DNA of 64,000 nucleotides from positions 4,599,001 to 4,663,000 of the forward strand of contig JAJFPB010000002.1 in NCBI GenBank assembly GCA_020881915.1. The letters are read 5' to 3'. The position numbers and the translations under genes are program-made. The notes below the pieces were generated by a model. That model was given only the letters and a program-made list of their open reading frames with translations. It was not told the DNA's origin and made no database searches. Origin of the DNA: Paramyrothecium sp. XJ0827 (lineage: Eukaryota; Ascomycota; Sordariomycetes; Hypocreales; Stachybotryaceae). Below, piece by piece: positions 11,011-21,430 of this stretch; within the stretch, counting starts at the first letter, position 1; every line of letters starts with the position of its first letter.

Positions 11011-11432
11011 GATAGAGTCAATCAGTTCCAAACGAAATGCAAAAGCCATGGCCTCTACAGCAGCCTTAATATATTCTGGTTACAATAGCAGCTACTATTT
11101 GCTCTTCACTCAAAGGCTTCCTCAAAAGAATAAATAATGTAAAAGGTATACAATACATACATTATGTCACGACATGGATTTTACTCTCCCTGAGTAAGTG
11201 ACGAGTTTTTATTAGGTAGTAGCGCTACCATACGCTCTTGGGGTTGCAAGACATGAATATATAAACACACTCTATATTATCTCACCTGTTGATTTTCCTA
11301 TCAATTTTAAAAATCAAAACAACAACCTTCATCTCTTTGAAGAAGCACCTTGTACTTACCCCAAGCGAATGGGTAATCTCAAATCCATAAGTTATACACG
11401 AGCCGCCACAATCTGATAAAATGCTCATCTAT
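11011..11432. other. Intergenic region
   Basis: About 420 AT-leaning bases between the 3' ends of the dehydrogenase and the broken zincin-like gene. Nothing coding is seen. Confidence 0.6.
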
Positions 11433-13141
11433 CTAGCCAGCGACCATCATTAATTCTTGTGTTGCAATTCGCTGTGAAGGGTTAAAAGCGAGTCGTGCAC
11501 AATCTTCGCCTCTGGCATTGAAAGAAGTACCTCCACTCTTCATGAGAAACTCGATTGTCTCAGGAGAATATTCGTCAGCCTCTCGGTCCAACTTCCCGCC
11601 ACTTTCGGCAAATACGTCCCCATACTTTTGCTTCCAATCAAAGTGCTGAATTATCTTTGGCCTGTGGCTCTTAGGACAGTCTTCTTCGTCCAAGAATGGC
11701 CAAGATGATACGAAGTCTGCGGGGACAAATATTCATAAGTATTTAAATTGTAAAATGTCTGTTCAGTTCCATAGTTTGAGCTGGCTTACCTCTCCGAAGC
11801 ATGGTTTTGATTGCGTGGATGGACAAAACCTTGACTCTTCCACCATTTGCTACCACGCCAACTTGTGGGTAGTCATTCAATGTTCTGAGGTCCACATAAC
11901 CCCCAAATATTGCAGCCTCCCATGCCCTTCCAGCCTCACCGGCTTCTTCAGTTGAAAATGGGCCGTAAGCCACACCAGGAGGTGTGTGGGTTCGTCTATC
12001 GTAAAGCAGATAGGAGGTGAATATGTGGACGAGCTCGTGCGCCATAGTCACACCAAGTCTGAAGAGAAGGGGTTTGATACCGCTCTGCTCTAGCTTAGGA
12101 GTCAACCTTTGCCTGCCCTTAATCCCGATACCAAGCCAGCCGATGAACGAGCTAGAACAGAGGGTTAGTACATGAAGATTTTACCATAGTAAACAATTAT
12201 TGTGCAATCCGTACTATACCACCTTGCTCGTCTGACCGTAACCGTAGCTCGCTGTATAACGGCCAAGGCAGGTACCAGAGCAATCTACTGGAACACAGCC
12301 TTTGCCATCTTGACCAGGGTTGTGGCGTGAGACAGTCACAGACAATAAAGAGGTAAGGGCAGGGATTGAGTTGGGGAATACAAGATGCTCACAATTTTGT
12401 TAATCTCAATCACACCCGCATGCTGTGCGACAAATGATCTGTCGGGTGGCTGGTCCCATGTGCCTTCCGTGGTCCTTGCTTTATGTCTGGCAAATAGATT
12501 CTGGACAACAACACAGGGAAAGTAGGAACGGACACTTCGGAGGCAATCATCAACGTGATATTGCATTTGGCCGGGGTCTCGGGTTCGTATGCCGGGAATT
12601 GCTCGACGAGTCTGACTGACAATTTTCTGGCCGTTATGCTCGCGTTATGCTCGAGGATGCGCCTGCCATTGCGGGTTTCTCAGAGGTCTAATCCGAAGGA
12701 GATGCACGCAGCAACGCACTCAAAGTATGCATCTTTGGGATTCTTGCCACGAGGATTAAGTAGCTTCAATTGCTTTCCATCGCCATGTCGAATGCGAAGG
12801 GCTTCGATCCAACGATCCTCCGGCTCGCATGCTTTATAGCCCGAAGCTTGCGGTTGGCCTTGGGGCGTCTGGTAATTGGATGTTCGAGAGTTGGATGCTT
12901 GCGGCCGGGCGGTGGATGATCCGTAATTAGATGTTCGATAGTTGGATGGTTGTTGCTGGTATCCAGACGCTGCATAACTGGAAGGTCGGTAGCTGGATGC
13001 TTGACGATGGGCTACTGATGTCATGTAGCTAGAGCCTTGAGTATAGGCTACATAAGGATCATTTGCCGCGCATGTTCGAGGGCTAACAGGTTGAGGGCGT
13101 CCTGGATAGTCATGCCTGTTTTTCCTGGATGATGAAGACAT
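11433..13141 (-). pseudogene. Zincin-like HExxH protein of a conserved fungal family, disrupted
   Basis: The pieces read in order on one strand: a Gln/Ser/Tyr-rich N-terminus from 13141 (repeated RTSNY-type units), a conserved block ending near 12683, a block around 12650-12395, a block from about 12350 to 12215, a clean 63-bp intron (12214-12152, TACTAAC branch site), the zinc motif HELVH in MAHELVHIF near 12040, a 73-bp intron (11789-11717) and a tail to 11433. Three faults break it: an in-frame TGA at 12682-12680; an 11-bp tandem duplication at 12632-12653 that shifts the frame; and the block ending EINKI followed by GTGAGC near 12390 with no usable AG acceptor before the next block. I recognise the family only as an uncharacterised fungal protein; a peptidase role is suggested by HExxH alone. 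A rare-splicing explanation is not excluded. Confidence 0.68.
12632..12653. repeat. 11-bp perfect tandem duplication inside the pseudogene
   Basis: CGTTATGCTCG occurs twice head to tail. Removing one copy would restore continuity between the upstream and downstream coding frames, so this looks like a recent slippage-type mutation. Confidence 0.85.
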
Positions 13142-13744
13142 AGTGTTTTGCTTGATGAGATCGAATGACGAGTGGTTATTATTGTAAATGGGTGATATGG
13201 AATCAAGGGTATACCGGTAAAATTGAAAGGACATGAGACTGGTGAACATGGCTTCAAGACACCTTTATGTATGAGTTCGACAACCAGGAAACAAGCTACC
13301 ATGTACACTCGAAAGACTTGGTCAAGCCCCAACTTGGTCTCGATTGTATTACTACGCGCCGGGCATCCTGAAGCCCATGATGCTTGCAATCTGTTTGTGA
13401 GCTTAAGACGACAAAACATGCAGTTGGTTGTGTCCAGTCTTGTCCACGGGCCATGGTATTGTTATTCTTCGGGTTGGCCATGGTCACTCCAAGGTCAGCG
13501 TGAATTCGGTGTCTGCTTCCAAGCACCTCGAGCATGTTGGTTCTGGCGATCTTCCTTGTAACTTATGATCTGCCACTCTTGTGGCGTTGCAGGGATTAGC
13601 ATCTGATTGGGGAGTTTGGCGACAACAGCACAGCGGCTACGGGTAATTTACCGTTCCGGACCACCACTAAGCGCCAGGAGCTACTCCTCCTACTCTAGCC
13701 ACTAGGCCCTAGGGTAGGCAGGGCTTTCCCTCTCATAATGCTTC
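13142..13744. other. Divergent intergenic region
   Basis: About 600 bases between two divergent genes. No coding signal or repeat is seen beyond general promoter-like sequence. Confidence 0.5.
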
Positions 13745-15234
13745 TTGATTCCAACTCCCCATTGGACAACCTCAAAAACTCTCATTTTCGCTGCCCCAGC
13801 CTGGAAATTGTACCCAGATTCTTCGAATTATATGATCATTAAGCTGAACCACAAGGATCCCATGGTCCACTCATGCAGCAATAGTCAATCATGTTCAGCA
13901 ACTTCCCGATCGCTGATTTCGCAACTAACCGTCAAGCAACTGGGGGACCTGGGCGACGTCCATCATGATACACTTACCAGAGCGATAGACAATGTCTTCA
14001 TGACTGAGCTTGCCGACATCACCATGGCCCAACTCGTCGACGGCCTCCCTCTTCTCGACGTGCTGCGCGAGGCCAGGGGCCACAGGGCATACATTGATCA
14101 TCCCATATCTAGTCACACAGGTCTCTGTCAAGGTGCTATGGAAAAGTATCAGTCTTTGAAAGCAGGGTTCGATGTTGGAAGCCTCGTGTTTGATCAAAGC
14201 GTATGTTATCTTGTGTTCGCAGTGGTCTTTTCACACAGCATTGCTAAATTCCCATAATCTAGCTCATTCATGCTTTCGCGAAAACGAAACCAGGAGAGCG
14301 AGTCTTTAATTTTCGCCTGATAGAGCTGGTTTCTAGAGCCGTGCATGCTATAGCTGTCGAGATCTTCAAGATGGACGCCAAAATGCACTCGGAAGATGAA
14401 ATCGAGATTATAACAACAACTGAGTGTGAACAGCCCATCTTGACGAGTGCTACGGGGGAGACATATCAAGTGAAACTTGCTCCCTTCAGGACTCTATTCT
14501 TCCACCTCCGCTATCGGGATGAGCATCAATACCCGAATGGCGTTGCTGATATTGCTGCCTTCTGGGCCGAGGACAGGATATTTGGGGGAATCTTTGTGTT
14601 TGACCGCGGAGAGACGGGGACCGAGGTGAGCACTACACTACTCTCTTCCCCCTTTTCCAGTTCATGTTGCTAACAAGAGGCATCAACCCATTTTCAGTCA
14701 AAAGACGTGTTCCTACACTCAGGTCGCCAAGATTGGACATTTCGTGTGTGGCGTCTTCTCGACTCACAAGTGGATGCCGTCATAGACTTCCTAACGAGGA
14801 AACTGGACAGCCATGCAAGCACCATAGTCTCTCCGTTCCCACTTTTCGGGAATGAGAAGAACTGGTACCGCTTTGACGAACACGACGCCATGGCCTGGCA
14901 CAATATCTACAGAGATCGCTGGGAGCGTGATTTACCTCCTGAGAAGAATTGGAACGGAATACGACGCAACACTTTCGATTATCCAGAAACATTGGCTGAC
15001 TTCCCAAATTGGGACGAGGAACGCCCCTTGCACTACTCAACTCATCGCAACATGGATTCTGGCAGCAGTGCCCTGGAATCCGATCCAAGCTTACGCGAAC
15101 TTGAGAGTTCTTGGCTTGCGCAGCAAAACAGTGACCCTGATGTGCCATCGCCAACGCTTAGTGAACTTGAATTCACATTAATACCTAGTCTAAGGCATTT
15201 ACACGAAGCAAAGTATGGAGGTGGTAAAAAATGA
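13745..15234 (+). CDS. Conserved hypothetical fungal protein
   Basis: Exons 13745-14200, 14263-14625 and 14698-15234, with clean GT-AG introns of 62 and 72 bases, give about 451 residues. I do not recognise a named domain. The strongest coding signal is the middle part, including RDEHQYPNGVADI, FWAEDRIFGG and FDRGETGTE, running into FLHSGRQDWTFRVW after the second intron; such a run of Gly, Asp and aromatic residues is typical of a folded globular domain. The C-terminal 110 residues are polar and acidic and look flexible. There is no signal peptide or membrane segment, so a soluble intracellular protein is likely. The start is uncertain: the first 50 or so residues are low quality and the real start may lie downstream or after another intron. 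Confidence 0.65.
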
Positions 15235-15877
15235 TTTGCTAAAATAGATTTTTGATATTCGACTTATAAGAATAGGAGCTGGAGCACCGTGTACCCAAAA
15301 AGTAGAAGATAAGCAAGAATTGAGGCAAGGGGACAGATCGACCGAAAGGGTAACCAAAGCATACGTGAAAACGTTGCGCTAAACACGGGGACATACCCTC
15401 AACTCGCTCCGACTTGTAATCGACGTATATGGGGAGATTGTGTTCATTCTGTCCTGGGTTTTCCGTGCCTCCATGGCGTATTCAAGGTCTTTTCGATTGT
15501 GGTATGATGATTCCCATAGTGGGCAACCTTTCAATCCAAAATTGGCCACAGAGCATATTCAGTGCCACAACCACAGCACCGGTTTATTGGACGTGAAAAG
15601 ATGCAGGGGGCTGTGATTGATGAAGGTTGGAACGCGCTAATGCTATCATGGATGCAAATGCAAGGCCCTTTGCATGTGTGCGTCCTGTCTCGTTATGAAA
15701 TTCTGGGCATGCTGCTCGTTCGGTAAAGAGGTCATGAATAAATCACATTTTCACGATCCTGTGCAAAATTGGCTCAAACCCTTTATATAACTGTGTGTCT
15801 ATACCTGAGAGTATGATCCGCCATATCACAATTGTCCATTCCCACTAATATCCCTGTAGTTTAGAATACCATTCCAC
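15235..15877. other. Convergent intergenic region
   Basis: 3' flanks of two converging genes; no ORF, RNA gene or repeat recognised. Confidence 0.55.
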
Positions 15878-16505
15878 CTAAACACAGGTGAGATCGGCAG
15901 TCGCCGAGTCAAAAGTGCAGCGGTCGGAGTGGGTGATGGAAAGCTATATAATGTTAGTCATCTTCAATTTTGAAAGCAGATCAATGCCACGGACGTTGAT
16001 AAAACCACCATCTCCACGAGTGAACAGCTGGTTAGGGGCCGCAATGTAGAAGCACTCGTAACTAGAACTGTTAGGTAATAAACACGATCGGTCTTGAGAG
16101 AGCAACATACTCAGTGTTCAGCAAGCCCTGAGAGAACTTGACATTGGTCTGGCCGTCGACGTTGGCAGGGTCGGCAAAATCGAATGCTTGGTTGTAGCAG
16201 GCAGCGGCCGGGAAGCGAGCAGGGTCAGGGTTATTGTCAAACATGGCTTGGGTGGTCTGCTGGGTGAAGGCCTCGCGACCAGAATCGAAGCTTGCAATGT
16301 CTCCGATGAGGTTAGCAGCAGCGCTAACGGCCTGCTCAACCACAGCTGTAAGAATGGTAGAACCGATGACGCCGATGATAGTAGCGGTGACGGGCGCCCT
16401 TTTCTGCAGAGAGCTGTCGTTCTCCTCAACGGCCTTGATGGGTGAAGCGGTCGCCATCGAGGACAGCGCGACGAGAGAGGCAGTGACGATCTTGAAGGAA
16501 GGCAT
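15878..16505 (-). CDS. Small secreted protein with four cysteines
   Basis: Three exons, 16505-16111, 16061-15995 and 15943-15878, with introns of 49 and 51 bases, give 175 residues. If the second intron (donor GTCCGT, branch TGACTAAC, acceptor ATATAG) were retained, the protein would stop at 15944 instead; I prefer splicing because the third exon reads as a compact end with two cysteines. The N-terminus is a signal peptide (hydrophobic core TASLVALSSMATA), followed by a short propeptide ending LQKR, a Kex2-type site near residue 38. A long hydrophobic, Ala/Val/Ile-rich segment follows, and the C-terminal half contains four cysteines, enough for two disulfides. No catalytic motif is visible. 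Function unknown; secreted proteins of this size are often effector-like or antagonistic. The promoter has a T33 tract and a TATA-like box. Confidence 0.72.
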
Positions 16506-16543
16506 CCTGAAAGGCGAAGACGGCTGGAAAGCAGAGTGAGTTT

Positions 16544-16544
<1 letters not shown>

Positions 16545-16577
<33 letters not shown>
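16545..16577 (+). repeat. Poly-A tract of 33 bases (poly-T in the mRNA sense)
   Basis: An uninterrupted run of 33 A on the + strand, 39 bases upstream of the secreted-protein start, so it would be oligo-dT in the sense strand of its promoter or 5' leader. Long dT tracts disfavour nucleosomes. An assembly or sequencing length error is possible. Confidence 0.9.
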
Positions 16578-16582
<5 letters not shown>

Positions 16583-16688
16583 ACTTGAGCGCAGCTCGCA
16601 AGTGTGGGAAAGGATGTTAAGGTTAAGAAGATGATGACTGAATGAATGAGGAAAAGAGAAAAAGAATGAGAGAAACGTCGAATTACAC

Positions 16689-16699
16689 CATTATATATA
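16689..16699 (-). promoter_or_regulatory. TATA-like box for the secreted-protein gene
   Basis: On the minus strand the sequence reads TATATATAA about 185 bases before the ATG, upstream of the T tract. Position fits a TATA element only if the leader is long. Confidence 0.35.
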
Positions 16700-17908
16700 C
16701 AAAATGCCAGTCTTAATGATCTCAATAAGACTTCTTGCGGAGTTGATTCTATGCAGACCATGCTTCTCGTGACACGTCTCAAGCCTGTCCTCGCATGGAT
16801 CTTTGCGGAGCTTCAAAGGCTTGGCTCTGTCTCAAGACGCCAAGGACGTGAGTTGCCCCAACATACTGATACAACTCCGTATTTTTGAATCTCGGTGTTT
16901 GTCCGAGATCTGCTGAATGTGGCAGCTGTCACCTGTCTCGTAAGGCTATGGATGGGGTGTATGCATCAGGTTGCCCCACAGCAGAACAGATTCAGCCTTA
17001 GTTCACGGAGTACCCGAGAACCCCTTTCTATATGCCGAAACGGTCCATCGTACTTTGGCTACAGTGTAGGGCCAGGAATGGAAGAACGGTTCAGAGCTTG
17101 GGGCCTCGAACCTCAATGAAGCTGCTCGAAGTGATCATAGATTCCTACCTCAGCTTGAGCCTATCGGAAAAGCACGGAAGTCCGACGATCCGACAATGGC
17201 AAGGCTGAATTCAATACCTTTTCGGCGGTCCAGGAAGCCCTTGTCGCTATTGGTTAACAGTTTGACAGTTGAAAATATGTCAACGATGACAGACACCGTG
17301 GCCCTTGACCAGGTCTCAAGAGACATTTTGTGATAAAGCTTTAATACTGTTATAACAAGATTAGTGGAGCAAAAGGTCCTGAAATGCGTCTATCACGCAT
17401 TAGCAATCATTATGATTGATAGTATCTACTCCAGATGAGTAATGCGCTGCGCACAGGCTGCATTGGAGGGTCCGCTGGGGAACCTGCTGGTTGCAATAAG
17501 GCAATAGAGAATATTATTCTGGCTAAAGACACTAAGCATGAATTATGTTTGCAAGGTGCTGTTAAATTTGAACCATAAGAGCGCGATGATTGGATCGGTG
17601 AGGGTTGCGGAGATGGCTCCTTCCAAGCAATAAGGCAAGGCTGAATCCCATTCGACAGGGTTTCTGTGAGATATGGAGGCATGCAGAACCTTGCCGAGCT
17701 TATTTGATGGATTGCCCGAAGCATTCAAGGTCTTTCAAGTTCAATAACCTAGAAGTGGTCGGCTTCTATCTGCCAGCACTATTTACATGACAAGGACTTT
17801 CACTGGATAGCTTCTTGCAAAGCATCGGTAGTATGGTATTGGAGACTCCAATACAGAAGATAAACGATAGATTGCCAGCTGGACTGGCTTTAGTTACTTA
17901 ACTAAAAC
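16700..17908. other. Intergenic region
   Basis: About 1.2 kb between two genes on the same strand. I see no convincing gene; the short ORFs lack codon structure. Confidence 0.5.
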
Positions 17909-18581
17909 CTAGTAGCAGAATCCATCACCGTTGTAGGTATATCCAGCAGTCACATCGCCTTGTCCATTGATGACTTGAGCATACCCAAGACGGTTGAACC
18001 CACAGAGTGTCCTCTTGACATAGTCCCAGGTGCCTGAAATATCAGTCTTATACTTGCGCGTGGTAGAACCCGTTCCAATGATTGGACCGACATTATACGA
18101 GCAGTAGTACGAGACCGCATTTCCCCAGACGCACTAAACCGGTTTCTCAAAGTCAGCACACGTACGTAGCCAAAGGGAGACAAGAACTGGGCAGGAAATC
18201 TATAGTTCGACTTACCGATTTCTTGACGTAGCCATTGGCAGTAATCACATAAGGGTCAGAGAATGTATCGATCAGACACTTGTTGGCCTGATCGGTCTCT
18301 GATGAAGGTATGTTGACGCTAGGGTGACATCCTTCACGACGCTTGAAGAGGTGCGTGGTCGATCGCTTCTTAATTGTGTCGGCCGTAACAACCGAAGTAA
18401 TTGGGATAAAAGTGGTATTTCCGCGCTCATTCCAGGGAATGAACTCGGTCACCTCGTTGCCAACCTCATCATAGTAGCTGGAATACAAGCCATTGGCAGC
18501 TTTAGGTTCCTCCGGCAGTGCTGTTGCCGATACTGCGGAAGCGACAGCAAGGATAGTGGCAGAGATGGTGGTGATTCTCAT
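17909..18581 (-). CDS. Small secreted protein with six cysteines
   Basis: Exons 18581-18216 and 18133-17909 around an 82-bp intron (GTAAGT donor, TTTAG acceptor) give 196 residues. The first 19-20 residues are a signal peptide (TISATILAVASAVSA). Dibasic sites KKR and FKRR near residues 70-82 suggest Kex2 trimming of a propeptide. The mature part has six cysteines (CHPS, NKC, CVWG, YYC, LCGF, FCY), consistent with three disulfides, and ends at the final Cys-Tyr. It is rich in Tyr, Gly, Asn and Thr and has no visible active site. I do not recognise the family; a candidate effector, adhesin-like or antimicrobial protein are the usual possibilities for this layout. It is a neighbour of a second small secreted protein on the same strand, but the two do not look related. 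Confidence 0.8.
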
Positions 18582-18692
18582 ATTGGAAGTTTTGTTGCTT
18601 TGGAGAGTTGTTGCTTTGAGTGGATTGGTTTGGCTGAATGCACTGCGGTGCTGAATTTCAACAAACTTTGGATCGGTGAGGGCAATCAGCTG

Positions 18693-18699
18693 TTTTATA
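18693..18699 (-). promoter_or_regulatory. TATA box of the six-cysteine secreted protein gene
   Basis: The minus strand reads TATAAAA 112 bases before the ATG, a usual place for a fungal TATA element with a leader of roughly 80 bases. Confidence 0.5.
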
Positions 18700-19935
18700 G
18701 GCACTGGACTGGTAAGCTCGGAAGTTGCCCTTCTGATATGTTTTCGGCCATTATCTATCAGACCTGGTACAGGCCTTGACTAGTGATTTTAGCACGATAT
18801 GCCGAGTGCAGGGTTCGGTAGAAGGCATTCTTATGCACGACGACATCTGTGCCGTACTATCGTCAATCATTTAGGTCTAGCTGCGTCTTCCTCGCCTATA
18901 AAGTAGCGGTGCTCCAATTAGGCGGTTACCTAAAATCAAGGGTTGTCTCCTAAACCCTGCTCAACTGTCAGCACGAAGGATTGGTGGCTGGACCAAGTGC
19001 GAGCACAGTCCGAGGCGCCATTCCTATCAAGGCGCAGAACTAAGTGCCCTAGGCAAACCTCAATTCAGCAAACCTTCATCTGATGAGCGAGCCTGTTAAA
19101 GTACAGTGGACAGGTGAGCAGATATATTTACAAAGTGTGACATGGAACGTTCCTCCGTGTAGCCGTCTTCCTGCGGAGCCCGGAAATTGTATTGGTTTGT
19201 TCCAGCTCTAAAACGGCCTCGTGGGTAGGTAACTAGATCCAACCCTTGTCAATAGAAGCCTTTAAACTAAATCTAGATACCAGATTGGTTGACTAGGACG
19301 AGAGGAAAAGGGCCTCGGCGAAAGAGCATTCCCCAGTTGTCCACGCTGACAGAGCTTTTCTGTTCATTCGCTTGGTAAATCATGAAGCCAAGTGATACTG
19401 GTGCTGCTGGCTTGCATGTGGGGGAGTTGTGCACGTTTTCGACATCCGGGAGCAATACAGTTGGATGCAATCAAGGTTCAAGAACAATATGTACCTTAAG
19501 GCTGCTTCAGACCCTCTCAGTTGCTAGAGCTCATCGCCTCACTCTCCGTTTGTGGCATGCAATGCATCTGAATTCCCAATAGGGTAGTTCATCGCCTGTC
19601 TGGTGTCTTCCCTCTATCTCGCCGCCGGCAGCTCAACTCGGCCATATCGTCCAGATAGGTTATGGGATCACGTCCGAGATTCGTAGTAATAGACGCAAGA
19701 TGTCTGCACGTAAATTTGGAGCTGCTACTGATGACCAAAATAAGTCTCGCCTTGCATGGTGTACCCTGCTGGGTGGGGAGCTGTAAAAGAGAACTTTGTT
19801 GATGCTACCATAATGAGTCATGAACTTTAAGAAGTTTTCTTTTGATGATTACGGATATAAAAAAGCAAACCCCCTCTCCTTTTACGTTTACCAGAGCACC
19901 TACACTACACAACAAACTACCCGTAATTCACGATC
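18700..19935. other. Divergent intergenic region
   Basis: About 1.2 kb with promoter-like content for both flanking genes, including a TATA-like TATAAAAAA at 19856-19864, about 75 bases before the start of the next gene. No coding signal. Confidence 0.5.
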
Positions 19936-20940
19936 ATGGCATCAATGACTCGAAATGAGTACGCCTGGGAAATGCGCGCCGCAGCGGAAGCAAGCCACAG
20001 GCAGCTGGTGTGGAATAACTCTGTCCGGGATTGCTATTGGCCATCGGTGAAGCGGATGGACTCCTTGCGAGAGATGTGCGACCTGCAGTTTTTTGATACA
20101 TGCAATAAGTCTGTGCCGATTTACATCATACCGGATAGCAACACGCCAGCTTTGCAAATCTCGATGCATAATTTCATCTACCGTCGATGGTTTCGTCCCT
20201 ACCAAAGCGAGATCGAATGTCACCGATTCATCTGCAAATTCATAACTCCGCGGGACTTACCTGGTGAGGATCTACCATCGGAGTCAACCGTCAATACTCT
20301 CGCGTGTTTGAATGAGGCCGTCTGTGCTCAATTTGAGAGTCAAAGAACGCCCTTTGACAAATGGATCGACTACTATCACCGCTGCAGGTGGAGAGCTCCC
20401 GTCGAGGAGGAATCCAAGGACTACAGGCAACTTCACGTCATTCAACCGCTTTTCCGTGCGCTGATAATCATCACTTGTTCGAAAAGGTACCAATGTGAAG
20501 ATTCTAAGCACATTGGCAAACTTCCCGTTTTATTGGTCCGAACAGGCATCGAGGAGGGCCTCAGTGCACCTATTACATTCGACTTCATTCAAGATAAGGC
20601 TATCGACTATTTTGCACAAGGGAATGGCAACGTGATGCAAACATCACTAGAAGTTGCTATAGACTTTGTGATGCACCTGGAAGCTCGAGAGGCCACGGCA
20701 TTGGGTCTCCAGCCGGACCTGGCTTTGGTGTGGGAGAACGATCTCAAGAGCCACGCTTGGTGGCGAGAAAACAGAGACGACGATCCACCATTGGGGCCTA
20801 CTTCCCGTTGGGTTGACCAGGATGAGTTTCCAAGGTGGGAGGGTGCGGGGAAGGAAATGGATGAATATATGAGTGTGTGCGAGGAGGCTACCGTGCGCCG
20901 GCATATTGAGCGTATGGAAAGAAATTACAAGGACCCATGA
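19936..20940 (+). CDS. Hypothetical protein, 334 residues, single exon
   Basis: An intronless ORF with even codon structure throughout. The protein is hydrophilic, rich in Trp, Tyr, Cys, Glu and Arg, without a signal peptide or membrane span. It has an aromatic stretch around residues 77-95 (NFIYRRWFRPYQSE), a Trp/Arg cluster near 148-160 (YYHRCRWRAP) and an acidic C-terminus ending in an Arg/Glu-rich helix. I recognise no family or motif. The TATA-like element 75-80 bases upstream supports the chosen ATG. An expressed species-restricted gene seems likely. Confidence 0.7.
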   Translation: MASMTRNEYAWEMRAAAEASHRQLVWNNSVRDCYWPSVKRMDSLREMCDLQFFDTCNKSVPIYIIPDSNTPALQISMHNFIYRRWFRPYQSEIECHRFICKFITPRDLPGEDLPSESTVNTLACLNEAVCAQFESQRTPFDKWIDYYHRCRWRAPVEEESKDYRQLHVIQPLFRALIIITCSKRYQCEDSKHIGKLPVLLVRTGIEEGLSAPITFDFIQDKAIDYFAQGNGNVMQTSLEVAIDFVMHLEAREATALGLQPDLALVWENDLKSHAWWRENRDDDPPLGPTSRWVDQDEFPRWEGAGKEMDEYMSVCEEATVRRHIERMERNYKDP

Positions 20941-21430
20941 TGACATGGTGGGAAGAAGAACAGTACTATGGGTAGGTAGGCCAAAACTTGCGATTTTGAT
21001 TTTTATGGCATCAGAATGGGATTGTATTATTATTCTTGTACGTGCAAGATATCTAGATCGTATGGTATTGTTACTAACTTTTTGATCAGCTAGAATAATA
21101 AAACTATAAGTCTTGTTATTTCTTACATGAATAATTTATACTTGAATAAGAATTTCCTTTTTTTAGACTAATAATTTCCTGCACTCTTGTTCTTGATTTT
21201 ATGACAGTCTGGCAGAATCATTCTGACGATATCTGTCGTACACGAGTGAATGAAACCACAATTATCACTAGTGATGCATGCCTTCTAACAACAAAGTTGA
21301 ATTGCAATAGGTGGAGTATTAGAACACATAAGTTCGCATCCACTGACACAAGAATCAATCTGCCATGTTCTCTCGGTCGATACCTAGAATTCGCGGTCCC
21401 CTCCTCCCCTTCCCCAGGGAAAAGAGCACA
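20941..21430. other. Convergent intergenic region
   Basis: AT-rich 3' flanks of two converging genes; nothing else recognised. Confidence 0.55.

Noticed and set aside
15944..16505. Two-exon version of the four-cysteine secreted protein ending at 15944
   Set aside because: The stop lies inside a good intron (GTCCGT ... TGACTAAC ... ATATAG), and splicing adds a compact end with two more cysteines.
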